Of a DNA stretch of 64,000 nt, positions 45,239 to 54,765 are shown one piece after another. The stretch comes from Oceanospirillum linum. GTDB lineage: Bacteria; Pseudomonadota; Gammaproteobacteria; Pseudomonadales; Halomonadaceae. Below the pieces are notes generated by a model that worked only from the letters and a program-made list of their open reading frames with translations, made no database searches and was not told the origin of the DNA. The translations under genes and the position numbers were made by a program. Within the stretch, counting starts at the first letter, position 1; each line of letters opens with the position of its first letter. The stretch spans positions 124,001-188,000 of the forward strand of contig NZ_MTSD02000003.1 of NCBI RefSeq assembly GCF_001995095.2, in the 5' to 3' direction.

Positions 45239-47170
45239 CTAGCCGATGTAGCGCAGGCGACAATTCCGGCCCTGCGCTTTACTGCGATACATAGCCACAT
45301 CTGCATTTTTAATCAGCTGTTTGGCATCGATACCATCATCCGGATAGATGGTCAGGCCTATACTTGCAGAGATATTCAGTGTTACACCATGGATGACAAC
45401 AGGCACAATGACTGCCTGTAAAACTTTATCAGCTACCCACTCTGCAGCCTCATAACCTGCGATGTCCGGCAGGATGATATTAAATTCATCCCCCCCAATC
45501 CTGGCGATAACATCACTCTCACGAAGAGTGCTTTGCAGGCGGACAGCAACCTCTTTCAGCAGCTCATCTCCCACCTCATGGCCGTGGTCATCGTTCACCG
45601 ACTTGAAGTGATCCAGATCCAGATACATCAGAGCCAGAGACTGCTGCTGCCGTTGCGCCTGTTTCAGGGCAATATCCAGCCGATCCTTGAAGAGGCGCCG
45701 GTTGGCTAATCCCGTCAGTGCATCATAGAAAGCCAATCGCTCCATGCGCTCCTGCTCCTGTTTCAGGGCTGTAATATCTTCACTGACATAGACCAGATGA
45801 GTCACAGCATTCTCACCATTACGAATCGGTGCTACAGAACTCATGACCCAGAAAGACTTTCCGTTACAACCTTTAATTCTCCGCTCTCCGTGCCAGACAT
45901 CACCGGCCTGAACAGTGTCACGGATATTATTCTGTAGCTCCGGCTCCTCGTCATCAGTTGACAGCAACCCTACATGCTGTCCTTTCAGCTGGCTCGCACG
46001 GTAGCCGGTGGCTTCAATAAGGCTATGGTTGACGTAGTCAATCTGCTGATCACTATCCGTTATCATGACAAAGCTGGCTGAATGCTCCACCGCCTGAGAA
46101 AGCTGAGACAGCTGCTCATCCATTTTGGCGGCTTCAATCGCAATGGCTCCCAGATGAGCATTGACCATCATAAGCTCCATCTGATCGCGAGTTGGCTCAG
46201 ATGGTGATGAGTAGTAGACAGCAAATGTCCCCAACACTTTGCCCTGACGATTCTTAATCGGCATCGACCAACAGGCAGCCAGCCCCGCCCGGGAGGCAAG
46301 ATCAGCAAAACCAGCCCAGTAAGGATGCTTTCGGATATCTCTGACAATAACAGGGCGGCCTGTATAAGCCGCCGTACCGCATGAACCGGCACCTTCACCT
46401 ATCGACAGGCCACTCACCGCCTTATTATAGAAACCTGGTAAGCTAGGCGCAGCACCCAGCTGAAGCGTATTGCTAAGCTCGTCAACCAGCAATACAGAGC
46501 AGTAAATCCCCGGATAAAGTGTTTCAGTAAAGGTTACCAGCTCAGAAAAAATATCTGACAAGGGGGACCCTTCCGCCAGTTTTTCCAACACCATATTGCG
46601 ATGCGTATCGATCTGCTGCATGCGGTTATCCGACGTTATATCCTCACTTATTGTTAGCACCCCACCAAACCGGTCACAGCAGTCCAGCAAGGGGAGTTTC
46701 AACGTTTCAATTAAATGGGATTCACCACTCACTCCTGTCAACCAGCGCGACTGTGAGTGTCGGGCGTTAGATAAGCGAACCTGCTCATCCTGCTGCTCCA
46801 TGGAGAGATAAGTCTCTTTATCCGCAAAAAGATCCCGTGCATGTTTGCCTATCACCTCATTCCGGGAAAGCCCCAGAAAATCCAGATAACTTTGATTGCA
46901 TTCAATGTAACAGCCATGCTGATCCTTAGCGGCAATAAGTAACGGCAGGTGGTCCATCAGGTTTCGTAGTACCTGATGGCTTTCCGACAGGCTCTGACAC
47001 TCATCCTCTTTCAGTCTAAGCTGAGTAAGATGTTTCTGTTTAAATTGCTGAAGGCGCCATAGCTGAACAGTCAACACAACGCATAAAATACTGGTCAGCA
47101 CCAGCCCGCCAAGCAGAAGACTGTTACCCCCAAATGTTCCGGGTGAAGCGATAAAACCTGAGATATTCAA
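45239..47170 (-). CDS. Diguanylate cyclase with PAS-GAF-PAS-GGDEF architecture
   Basis: A 643-residue membrane protein. One N-terminal helix (about residues 18-40), PAS domain 1 (about 68-185), GAF (about 200-350), PAS domain 2 (about 360-475), and a GGDEF domain (about 485-640). The active site is intact as ARIGGDEF, and an RESD inhibitory-site motif stands five residues ahead, so the enzyme should make cyclic di-GMP and be product-inhibited. Translation begins at a TTG (47170). It ends seven bases from the LysR gene on the opposite strand. The signal sensed is unknown. Confidence 0.9.
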   Translation of the reverse strand: MNISGFIASPGTFGGNSLLLGGLVLTSILCVVLTVQLWRLQQFKQKHLTQLRLKEDECQSLSESHQVLRNLMDHLPLLIAAKDQHGCYIECNQSYLDFLGLSRNEVIGKHARDLFADKETYLSMEQQDEQVRLSNARHSQSRWLTGVSGESHLIETLKLPLLDCCDRFGGVLTISEDITSDNRMQQIDTHRNMVLEKLAEGSPLSDIFSELVTFTETLYPGIYCSVLLVDELSNTLQLGAAPSLPGFYNKAVSGLSIGEGAGSCGTAAYTGRPVIVRDIRKHPYWAGFADLASRAGLAACWSMPIKNRQGKVLGTFAVYYSSPSEPTRDQMELMMVNAHLGAIAIEAAKMDEQLSQLSQAVEHSASFVMITDSDQQIDYVNHSLIEATGYRASQLKGQHVGLLSTDDEEPELQNNIRDTVQAGDVWHGERRIKGCNGKSFWVMSSVAPIRNGENAVTHLVYVSEDITALKQEQERMERLAFYDALTGLANRRLFKDRLDIALKQAQRQQQSLALMYLDLDHFKSVNDDHGHEVGDELLKEVAVRLQSTLRESDVIARIGGDEFNIILPDIAGYEAAEWVADKVLQAVIVPVVIHGVTLNISASIGLTIYPDDGIDAKQLIKNADVAMYRSKAQGRNCRLRYIG

Positions 47171-47476
47171 TGATGTTATCTCTTATTTGGGAGTCGGTGA
47201 CTGACTCGTTAAAGCCATATAGAAAAATCGTCATGCCCCCTGCAGGTATGAAGCAATTACCACGATCTATTCTTACTGATTATATATTAGTAATGTTTTC
47301 CCGGTCTGTGATATCAATCTAAAAAAACGTACCAAGTAGCCCATAGCGGCACCTTCCATAGCAGCGAAAGCCACGACCGGTTCACGCTCAGATACAAGAT
47401 AGCTCAGCACAACAGGAATAGATGGTCTACCCTTTCTATCAGATACGGTGATTTACAGCATCCGAAGGAGGTCTTT
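47171..47476. other. 306-bp intergenic region
   Basis: The region between the cyclase and the Yip1 gene shows no credible gene. A TTACT/AGTAA pair near 47275 and the ribosome site AAGGAGGT just before 47477 are the only marked elements. Confidence 0.4.
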
Positions 47477-48076
47477 ATGTTTCAACACCTATTTGGGGTG
47501 ATCTATCACCCAAAAGCCCAGTGGGAGGAGATTCGTGAAGAGAAATACACTTGAGTTGACTGCTATAAAAACGATCTGGTTTGGCTGGCAGCTATACCTC
47601 CCCTGTGTATGTTCATTGGCACCACTCAGATGGGTTGGAGTGTTGGTGGTGGCGAATATATAAAAATGACGCTTGCCAGTGCATTCCCCATATCCGTCGC
47701 CTTCTACTTTGCTTTGCTGACCGGCGTTTATGTGATGGCTAAATCTGTGCACTGGATGGAGCAAACCTATGGTGCCGACACCAGCTTTGACCGGTGCATG
47801 GTGCTGACAACTTATACCTCAACCCCCTTATTTATAGCCGGTTTTTCAGGGCTCTGGCCCGTTCTTTGGTTTGTGGTATTTGCAGGACTTCTCGCCATGG
47901 CTTATACCATTTATTTACTCTATAACGGCGTAGAAACTGTAATGGATATCCCGGAAGAACAGGCATTTATGTTCGGAACATCAATTCTGACCGTTGGTCT
48001 TGTGGTATTGGTGGGTATGATCGTGACCAGCGCTGCACTCTGGGGGATGGGGATGATGCCTGTCTTTACCCAGTAG
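47477..48076 (+). pseudogene. Yip1-family membrane protein with in-frame TGA
   Basis: The gene starts at 47477 behind a near-perfect AAGGAGGT site and encodes MFQHLFGVIYHPKAQWEEI, the usual opening of bacterial Yip1 proteins. Codon 26 is TGA (47552-47554). The same frame then continues without a shift for 173 codons through CMFIGTTQMGWSVGGG and about five transmembrane helices. An internal ATG at 47609 has no ribosome site. The rest of the family sequence looks intact, so the stop may be recent, a sequencing error, or read through. Without it the protein would have 199 residues. Function unknown. Confidence 0.75.
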
Positions 48077-48097
48077 CAGGAAATCCTGCCTTCCTGT

Positions 48098-48127
48098 TAT
48101 CTCCCAAACACCTATCTCCCAAACACC
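48098..48127. repeat. 15-bp perfect tandem duplication after the Yip1 gene
   Basis: TATCTCCCAAACACC occurs twice in direct succession (48098-48112 and 48113-48127). An inverted repeat GTCACAT/ATGTGAC follows at 48137-48152. Confidence 0.7.
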
Positions 48128-48273
48128 CCACACCCCGTCACATGGATGTGACTCCCCTGGTTTCGGGCTCTGTTTTTTTGTGTTCCCTGTTAATCCTTTC
48201 ATGACCTTTACGGATGAATTACCTACAATTCAGCCTAACCGTATCAATAGCCTCTGCCCGTACCGGAATTCGC

Positions 48274-49230
48274 ATGACCCGAAAGAAACAAAGTATGACT
48301 TCGAAGAATTCACCTCTGCCCTACCGGGACGGAGTACCGCCAAGCTACCTGATTTTACCCTGTGATGAAGAGCACCCTAAAGGTCGCTGGCCAAATCTGC
48401 TGAGTTTTCTGCAACATCGCTTTCCTCATATAGATCCCGAACTACTGCGCCAGCGCTTAGCAAAAGGCGATCTGATGAACAATAACGGGGAACCCCTGTC
48501 CGAAGATGCGGCGTTTATCGCTGGTATGAAAATCTGGTACTACCGCGAAGTACCGGATGAACGGCCGGTGCCTTTTCAGGAAGACATTATTTATGAAGAT
48601 GACCTGATCGTCATTGCTGATAAACCGCACTGGCTATCAACGATCCCTTCGGGACGTCATCTGAAAGAAACCCTGCTGATTCGCCTGAGAAACAGACTGC
48701 AACTGCCCGACCTGGTTCCGGCTCATCGACTGGACCGGGAAACCGCAGGTCTGGTACTTCTCTGTAAGCAACCGCAACACAGAGGCGCATATCAGACGAT
48801 GTTCCAACAGCGGCAAGTAAAGAAAACCTATCGTGCTGTAGCAGGTATCAATCCAGAGCTGAAGCTGCCACGGATTCACCGGAGCCTGATGGTGAAAGGG
48901 GATTACTTTTTCACCATGAAAGAAGAAAAAGGCGAGCCTAACAGCGAAACAGCCATCACACTGCTGACCAGACAAGGAGATAGAGCACTTTACGAAATGA
49001 AGCCACATACCGGACGCCAGCACCAACTGAGGTTACACCTATCCGCAATGGGTATCGGTATAGAGAACGACCCCTGGTATCCCAACGTTCAGCCGGAAGC
49101 AGATCACGATGATTACAATACACCACTTCAGTTGCTCGCTTATACATTGGAGTTTACCGACCCAGTTACCGGCGAAGATCGCTTTTTTAAAAGCAACCGG
49201 CAACTGACGATTCCACATCCGGCAACCTGA
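48274..49230 (+). CDS. RluA-family pseudouridine synthase
   Basis: A 318-residue enzyme that isomerises uridine in rRNA or tRNA. The catalytic motif is HRLDRETAGLVLL, with the active Asp. The second family motif is KPHTGRQHQLRLHLSAMG. An S4-like N-terminal part (LLSFLQHRFPHIDPELLRQRLAKGDL) precedes it. The start at 48274 has GGAA upstream; a frame opening at 48214 is possible but lacks support. The exact site modified is not decided by sequence. Confidence 0.88.
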   Translation: MTRKKQSMTSKNSPLPYRDGVPPSYLILPCDEEHPKGRWPNLLSFLQHRFPHIDPELLRQRLAKGDLMNNNGEPLSEDAAFIAGMKIWYYREVPDERPVPFQEDIIYEDDLIVIADKPHWLSTIPSGRHLKETLLIRLRNRLQLPDLVPAHRLDRETAGLVLLCKQPQHRGAYQTMFQQRQVKKTYRAVAGINPELKLPRIHRSLMVKGDYFFTMKEEKGEPNSETAITLLTRQGDRALYEMKPHTGRQHQLRLHLSAMGIGIENDPWYPNVQPEADHDDYNTPLQLLAYTLEFTDPVTGEDRFFKSNRQLTIPHPAT

Positions 49231-49303
49231 TTCATCGGTTTTGAATCAGTGGGATAAATCCCCCTATACTGTAAAAATGCCTGACTAAAGCAAGGAGAGT
49301 CTC

Positions 49304-49615
49304 ATGTACAAGCTCGCTTTTTTCGTTCCGGAATCCCATCTTGAACCAGTTAAGAGTGCGGTTTTTGATACGGGTGCCGGCCGTATCGGCCACTATGAAC
49401 ATTGCTGCTGGCAAATTAAAGGGCAAGGGCAGTTCCGGCCCCTGGCGGGCAGCCACCCTCACATCGGAGCACAGGGTAAACTGGAAATGGTGGAAGAGTA
49501 TCGGGTAGAACTAGTGTGTGAGGACAGTCTGATCCGGCAGGCAGTTGCCGCGATGAAGCTGGCTCATCCATATGAAGAACCAGCCTATGACGTCATTCGA
49601 CTGGAAGCGCTATAA
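49304..49615 (+). CDS. YqfO/NIF3-like CutA-fold domain protein
   Basis: A 103-residue protein matching the insert domain of NIF3/YqfO proteins, recognised by YKLAFFVPESHLEPVKSAVF, GRIGHYEHCCWQ, and the C-terminal AHPYEEPAYDVIRL. Stand-alone copies of this domain are common in gammaproteobacteria. The fold resembles PII/CutA trimers, but no reaction is established. GGAGAG precedes the ATG. Neighbours give no hint of a pathway. Confidence 0.8.
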   Translation: MYKLAFFVPESHLEPVKSAVFDTGAGRIGHYEHCCWQIKGQGQFRPLAGSHPHIGAQGKLEMVEEYRVELVCEDSLIRQAVAAMKLAHPYEEPAYDVIRLEAL

Positions 49616-49654
49616 AGCCATTCAGAGGGCAACCTAAGAAAATAAAAACCCTCA

Positions 49655-50233
49655 TCAACAGGCTTTTTCGGCTTCTATCGCAGCATAAAAGCGATCACGA
49701 TCTTCCTGATTAACATCACACTGATGCATCGGAAAGCTGCCTTTTCTGCGATCTTCAAAATAGAGGCGCAACGTCTTTTCGATGGTTGGGAATGCTAACT
49801 CCCCCCAGGGGATATCTTCTTCCGCAAAGAGCTCAACCTCAAGACTTTCCGGCCCGGCAGCGTACTCAGGTTTTGGCATATCCGCCAGAAACATCATATA
49901 AACCTGGCTGATCACCGTCGTGTCGATTAACACATAAAGATGACTGATATCCACCTTCGCCTGAGCTTCTTCCCAAGTCTCACGAGCAGCCGCTTCAACC
50001 GTAGTTTCTTCGTTTTCCATAAAGCCCGCGGGAAGCGTCCAATAGCCTATACGCGGCTCAATGGCACGCTTACAGAGCAAAACTTTATCACCATAAACCG
50101 GAACAGTACCCGCTACAATCTTAGGGTTGTGATAATGAATCGTATGGCAGGCATCGCAGATGTGGCGGGGACGGTTATCATCATCCGGTATGCCGATCCG
50201 AACTTTCTCACCGCATTCACTACAAAAATTCAT
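49655..50233 (-). CDS. Nudix hydrolase with N-terminal zinc ribbon
   Basis: A 192-residue protein. An N-terminal zinc ribbon (CSECG, CDACH, about residues 4-29) leads to a Nudix domain with the box GFMENEETTVEAAARETWEE. The layout resembles NADH pyrophosphatase-like or ADP-ribose hydrolases, though it is shorter than NudC. It hydrolyses nucleoside diphosphates linked to another group; the substrate is uncertain. Confidence 0.83.
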   Translation of the reverse strand: MNFCSECGEKVRIGIPDDDNRPRHICDACHTIHYHNPKIVAGTVPVYGDKVLLCKRAIEPRIGYWTLPAGFMENEETTVEAAARETWEEAQAKVDISHLYVLIDTTVISQVYMMFLADMPKPEYAAGPESLEVELFAEEDIPWGELAFPTIEKTLRLYFEDRRKGSFPMHQCDVNQEDRDRFYAAIEAEKAC

Positions 50234-50437
50234 CCTAAAAACGGTCCTTTATCCGGGGGCTCCCGCTCTTTAACGAGGCCTCAATTATCAGACTGATATC
50301 ATCAGAGGGCATTGGCCTCTGCCGTATGAATTCACAGAATACGGCAGAAATTACAAATTGACTAGCGTCAAACTTTTCCCTGTGGCGGGTTTCTCCTTTA
50401 CTATAAACAGTCTCCTAGATAACAGGGATAAAGCGTT

Positions 50438-51142
50438 GTGACTGCTGAACGACCCAACGATCCGATCCATCAAGAAACAAAGATATCAGCCGGGCAACCG
50501 ACTGATTATCTGGCACGACTCCGTGAGAAACTCACTCACTTTACGCCCTCCCGTATCAAGGGGCCTCATCCTGATGCTGCAGTACTTATCGCCCTGACCG
50601 ATGATCCCTTTGACCCGGAGATTATTCTTACCCGGAGAGCTTCCCACCTGTCCAGCCACTCAGGCCAGGTCGCCTTTCCCGGTGGTATGCGTGATAAAAC
50701 AGACCGGAACCTGAAGCATACAGCATTGCGCGAAAGTGAAGAAGAAGTCGCCATGCCACCTGAACATGTAGAGATCATCGGCAAGTTAAATCAGGTGGTA
50801 TCCCATATGGGAGTCCGTGTTACGCCTTGGGTTGGTATTGTCCCTGCAAATATAGAGCTGACCGCCAATGAAGATGAGCTAGACGCTATTTTCCGTGTCC
50901 CTCTGAGCTTCTTTCTAAGGGATGAGCGCCACCATACCGACGTGATTCCTGTAGAAAAGCGCGCTATCTACGTTCCCTGTTATCATTTTGATGAATTTGT
51001 TATCTGGGGACTTTCTGCCATGATGCTGGTGGATCTTCTGGATACCGGTATCGGGGCTGATATATCCCTGACTAAAGCACCGGAGCCCGGCAGTCCACTA
51101 CGCCACCTTGAGCCCAGCAAGCATCGACGGGTGAGCGAGTAA
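50438..51142 (+). CDS. CoA pyrophosphatase-like Nudix hydrolase (NudL type)
   Basis: A 234-residue Nudix protein of the NudL/NUDT7 branch. The extra family motif (HSGQVAFPGGMRDKTDRN) lies beside the Nudix box (ALRESEEEV). Members split CoA into phosphopantetheine and 3',5'-ADP. Translation begins at a GTG. The first 35 residues are polar and variable. The next gene, for a gamma carbonic anhydrase, follows 51 bases later on the same strand, so the two may be co-transcribed. Confidence 0.87.
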   Translation: MTAERPNDPIHQETKISAGQPTDYLARLREKLTHFTPSRIKGPHPDAAVLIALTDDPFDPEIILTRRASHLSSHSGQVAFPGGMRDKTDRNLKHTALRESEEEVAMPPEHVEIIGKLNQVVSHMGVRVTPWVGIVPANIELTANEDELDAIFRVPLSFFLRDERHHTDVIPVEKRAIYVPCYHFDEFVIWGLSAMMLVDLLDTGIGADISLTKAPEPGSPLRHLEPSKHRRVSE

Positions 51143-51193
51143 ACAGCCAAAAGAACAAAAAATAAAAAACACAAAAATAAAAAGGAGCCAATC

Positions 51194-51724
51194 GTGATTT
51201 ATGACCTTGGAGATAAACGCACCGAATTCGCCTCTGCAGAGCACTTTGTCGCCCCCAGTGCTGATCTGATCGGTGATATCAGAATAGAACACCAGGCCAG
51301 TGTGTGGTTTAACGTCACTATTAGAGCAGATAACGACCGAATTACCATCGGTGAACAATCTAACGTACAGGACGGGTCAGTACTGCATGTTGATAACAAT
51401 ATGCCACTAACACTGGGCAAAGGGGTTACAATTGGCCATAAGGTAATGTTGCATGGTTGCGACATTGGTGATTACAGTCTGGTGGGTATGAATGCGGTCG
51501 TTTTAAATGGTGCGAAAGTTGGTAAATACTGCATAATTGGCGCAGGTGCTGTCGTCAAAGAAGGCATGGAGATCCCGGATGGATCTCTGGTCGTTGGAGC
51601 CCCGGCGGTGATTAAACGTCAGATTACAGAGTCACAATACGCTATGCTGGAGGCCAGTGCTCAACACTATGTGGATAATGCCGCACTTTATCGGGAACAG
51701 CTTAAGCCCAGATCGGACTATTAG
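51194..51724 (+). CDS. Gamma-class carbonic anhydrase-like hexapeptide protein (YrdA type)
   Basis: A 176-residue left-handed beta-helix protein with many hexapeptide repeats. Three candidate metal-ligand histidines stand in VLHVDN and [10 protein letters not shown], spaced as in gamma carbonic anhydrases. Translation begins at a GTG behind AAGGAG. YrdA-type proteins bind zinc and are annotated as carbonic anhydrases, but their activity is often weak or unproved. Followed by a small DUF1289 gene. Confidence 0.87.
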   Translation: MIYDLGDKRTEFASAEHFVAPSADLIGDIRIEHQASVWFNVTIRADNDRITIGEQSNVQDGSVLHVDNNMPLTLGKGVTIGHKVMLHGCDIGDYSLVGMNAVVLNGAKVGKYCIIGAGAVVKEGMEIPDGSLVVGAPAVIKRQITESQYAMLEASAQHYVDNAALYREQLKPRSDY

Positions 51725-51842
51725 GCCGGTATAAGCCGGGCTTCATAAACAGCCCTAAAAGCAGTTTGCTTTTGCTATAGCGGCGCTTGCCAGAGGTCTC
51801 TTCGGCCTGGCAGACAACAGATGATTTCTATTGGAGTTTTTT

Positions 51843-52079
51843 GTGAATCATAAAGAATCTCTGTCTCAGGCCATACAACCTAAGGCAAATGAAACCAGAG
51901 CCACGCCATCACCTTGCGTCAGCCTTTGTGCGCTCAATGATGAAGGTTTTTGCATAGGTTGTTATCGTGATGGTAATGAAATTCGCCTTTGGAATACCTA
52001 CAGTGATAACCAGAAGCGCCAGGTATTAAATAGCTGTCAGCGCCGGGCCAGTCTCGACCAGGCATTTATCACCTTGTAA
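51843..52079 (+). CDS. DUF1289 cysteine-rich protein
   Basis: A 78-residue protein with the conserved DUF1289 core PCVSLCALNDEGFCIGCYR followed by W-x-x-Y/F and a final Cys. The four or five Cys residues may bind a metal or iron-sulphur cluster. A GTG at 51843 with GGAG six bases upstream is the probable start. No function is known for the family. Confidence 0.82.
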   Translation: MNHKESLSQAIQPKANETRATPSPCVSLCALNDEGFCIGCYRDGNEIRLWNTYSDNQKRQVLNSCQRRASLDQAFITL

Positions 52080-52255
52080 GCGACATTCAGCTCTACCCGG
52101 TTGTGAAGAATCGTGCCTACGCCACTAAAAATAATTATCTTCACATCCGGTTTTCGGCACGACCTATCAGCCCCGATCTCTCATTTCGTATTTTCTCTTT
52201 TGTTGTCACCGGGAGCCTCTTCCGGTTTGGCAGAATCACCTAAAGGATCTGATTT

Positions 52256-53455
52256 ATGACCCGTATCGGCACTTCACCTTCTATTGGAACCCCGCTCAGC
52301 CCTACCGCCACCCGTGTTCTGATGTGCGGCTCAGGTGAACTGGGTAAAGAAGTCGTCATTGAACTTCAACGCCTTGGCTGCGAAGTGATCGCCGTTGATC
52401 GCTACAAGAATGCACCAGCCATGCAGGTTGCCCACCGCAGCCATGTGGTTTCTATGCTGGATGGTGACGCCCTACGCCAAGTGATTGAGCAGGAGCAGCC
52501 ACATCTGATCGTACCGGAAATTGAAGCGATCGCCACCGATACGCTGGCGGAGCTGGAAAAAGAAGGTTTCAACGTGGTGCCGACTGCCCGTGCCACCCAG
52601 CTGACCATGAACCGTGAAGGCATCCGCCGTCTGGCGGCAGAAGAACTGGGGCTTTCCACCTCGCCTTACAAGTTCGCTGCGACCAAAGAGGAGTATCTGG
52701 CGGCGATTAAAGAAGTGGGCATCCCCTGCGTGGTGAAGCCGATCATGTCCAGCTCCGGTAAAGGCCAGAGCCTGGTGCGCTCTGATGCAGATCTGGATCA
52801 CGCCTGGGATTACGCTCAGGAAGGTGGTCGTGCCGGTGCCGGTAAAGTGATCGTGGAGGGTTTTGTCGATTTTGATTACGAGATCACTCTGCTGACCGTT
52901 CGTCATGAAGGTGGCACTTCCTTCTGTGCACCAATCGGTCATCGCCAGGAGAGAGGCGACTACCGCGAGTCCTGGCAACCCCAGGCGATGTCCGACAAAG
53001 CACTGGCGGAGTCCCAACGCATCGGTAAAGCGATCACCGATGCTCTGGGCGGTCGCGGCCTGTTTGGTGTTGAGCTGTTTGTTAAAGGTGATAACGTTTA
53101 CTTCAGCGAGGTATCCCCACGTCCCCACGATACCGGTATGGTAACCCTGATCTCCCAGGATCTTTCCGAGTTTGCCCTCCACGCCCGCGCTATTCTGGGT
53201 CTGCCGATCCCCTCAATCCGCCAGTTTGGTCCGGCCGCCTCTGCGGTGATTCTGGTGGAAGGTCACTCAGAGCAGGCAAGCTTTGGCAATCTGGGTGCCG
53301 CATTAGCCGAGCCAGACACCCAGCTGCGCCTGTTCGGTAAGCCAGAGGTGAAAGGTGAGCGCCGTATGGGCGTTGCTCTGGCACTGGAAAACAGCATCGA
53401 CGCCGCCGTAGAAAAAGCCAAGCGTGCCGCTGCAGCGGTTACCGTTGAGCTGTAA
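52256..53455 (+). CDS. purT: Formate-dependent phosphoribosylglycinamide formyltransferase 2
   Basis: A 399-residue ATP-grasp enzyme that uses formate, ATP and glycinamide ribonucleotide in step three of purine synthesis. The N-terminal binding site GSGELGKEV, the ATP-grasp loop [14 protein letters not shown], the metal motif [25 protein letters not shown] read over residues 264-288, and the length all fit PurT. A long 5' gap (52080-52255) has no recognised riboswitch. Codon use is more GC-rich than in some neighbours, which suggests high expression. Followed by a defence-type gene. Confidence 0.95.
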   Translation: MTRIGTSPSIGTPLSPTATRVLMCGSGELGKEVVIELQRLGCEVIAVDRYKNAPAMQVAHRSHVVSMLDGDALRQVIEQEQPHLIVPEIEAIATDTLAELEKEGFNVVPTARATQLTMNREGIRRLAAEELGLSTSPYKFAATKEEYLAAIKEVGIPCVVKPIMSSSGKGQSLVRSDADLDHAWDYAQEGGRAGAGKVIVEGFVDFDYEITLLTVRHEGGTSFCAPIGHRQERGDYRESWQPQAMSDKALAESQRIGKAITDALGGRGLFGVELFVKGDNVYFSEVSPRPHDTGMVTLISQDLSEFALHARAILGLPIPSIRQFGPAASAVILVEGHSEQASFGNLGAALAEPDTQLRLFGKPEVKGERRMGVALALENSIDAAVEKAKRAAAAVTVEL

Positions 53456-53555
53456 GTGTTGATCTGCAAAGCTTAGATCCAGACAATCAGAAGCTTTCAG
53501 CGTCACTCTCAGCAAAATTCAGGAGTGGCGCTGGGTCGAAACAGATGGAGCTGTG

Positions 53556-54524
53556 ATGACAAATAAACTGAAACCCTGGAAGTCCCTCGATGAACAACTA
53601 GCTCTACTAGTAAACCGTGGCATGCAGGTTGATAACCCCGCTGCTGCCAAAAGCTATCTCGAACGCCTTGGCTACTACCGACTAAGCGGTTACTGGTATC
53701 CATTTAGGGCAATTAACTCTACGTACTCTCCTAATACACCAGAACCACAGCGCACCGACCTCTTTATCGAAGGCAGTCACTTTGCCGATGTCGTAATGCT
53801 TTATGTGTTCGATAAAAAACTGCGTTTATTGGCGATGGACGCTCTGGAGCGTATCGAAATGGCTGTTCGTGTCGATATCTCACACTTACTTGGCAAAACT
53901 GACCCCTATGCCCATGAAAACCCTAAGTGCCTGCACGGTCATTTCAGTAAAAAGATTCAAAAACGCGGGCCGGCAAAAGGTCGTACAGAACACGAGCTAT
54001 GGCTTGAAAAGTATCGCAGTCATCTTTGGCGTTCACGCCGTGAGCCTTTTGTTGAGCATTACCAGAGTATCTACAAAAGATTGCCAATATGGGTTGCCGT
54101 GGAGGTTTGGGATTTCGGCATGATGTCAAAACTTTACGCTGGAATGAAAATTGCCGACAAGGATATCATTGCACAAAAATATGGAGCACCGGACGGCAAT
54201 ACTTTTACATCATGGTTACGCAGCCTGAACTTCATCAGGAATATATCCGCACATCACAGTCGGCTGTGGAATATCAACGTCTTGGAACGCTCGCCCACCC
54301 CTTCAGGCGCCGATTACTGGCAAGAGCTAAACAATGCCCGGCCTTTCTTTTATTTTTGTTTGATGCAACGCATGTTGCAAGTCATCTGTCCAGGTTCCAG
54401 CTGGTATCAACGATTAGCGGATCTTATAACAGAGTTTCCCTCACCAAATACAAATGCTATCAGCATCGAAGATTTTGGGGTTAGACAAGGATGGCAGGCA
54501 TGGAGTTTATGCCCCCAGAAATGA
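53556..54524 (+). CDS. Abi/HEPN family protein, probable phage-defence RNase
   Basis: A 322-residue protein of the Abi_2 (AbiD/AbiF-like) family. The N-terminus KLKPWKSLDEQLALLVNRGM and YLERLGYYRLSGYWYPFR match the family. The HEPN RNase motif R-x4-H stands as RNISAHHSRLW near residue 230. Such proteins cause abortive infection in lactococci and are the relatives proposed for the HEPN domains of Cas13. ATG at 53556 with GGAG nearby; a GTG lies three bases before. The gene stands alone between purT and trpS, an arrangement that suggests insertion into a conserved gap. No antitoxin partner was recognised. Confidence 0.8.
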   Translation: MTNKLKPWKSLDEQLALLVNRGMQVDNPAAAKSYLERLGYYRLSGYWYPFRAINSTYSPNTPEPQRTDLFIEGSHFADVVMLYVFDKKLRLLAMDALERIEMAVRVDISHLLGKTDPYAHENPKCLHGHFSKKIQKRGPAKGRTEHELWLEKYRSHLWRSRREPFVEHYQSIYKRLPIWVAVEVWDFGMMSKLYAGMKIADKDIIAQKYGAPDGNTFTSWLRSLNFIRNISAHHSRLWNINVLERSPTPSGADYWQELNNARPFFYFCLMQRMLQVICPGSSWYQRLADLITEFPSPNTNAISIEDFGVRQGWQAWSLCPQK

Positions 54525-54765
54525 GAACCGACGCGTACACAACAGGGTTGTGAAGAGGCGCCGGGCATATTGACGATAAGTATTAAGCAACAAGTTAAAA
54601 CTGTCAAATACTTTGCCCACGCTTTACCGCATGCTCGCAAAAGAAGAATACAACCTCAATCGACGACAGCATGCTGAAGCATTAGAATAGAACGTATCAT
54701 TTTGATGGCCCTCAGTTTTTACAGAGGTCATCACCCATTACACTGAATCAGAAGACAGATCCGAT

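Noticed and set aside
47552-47554. Selenocysteine at the in-frame TGA of the Yip1 gene
   Set aside because: No SECIS-like hairpin was seen just downstream and Yip1 proteins are not known selenoproteins.
54574-54690. Short plus-strand frame ending in RRQHAEALE after the Abi gene
   Set aside because: It reads somewhat like a protein remnant, but the frame is only about 38 codons with a 19-residue ATG version, no ribosome site and no family match.
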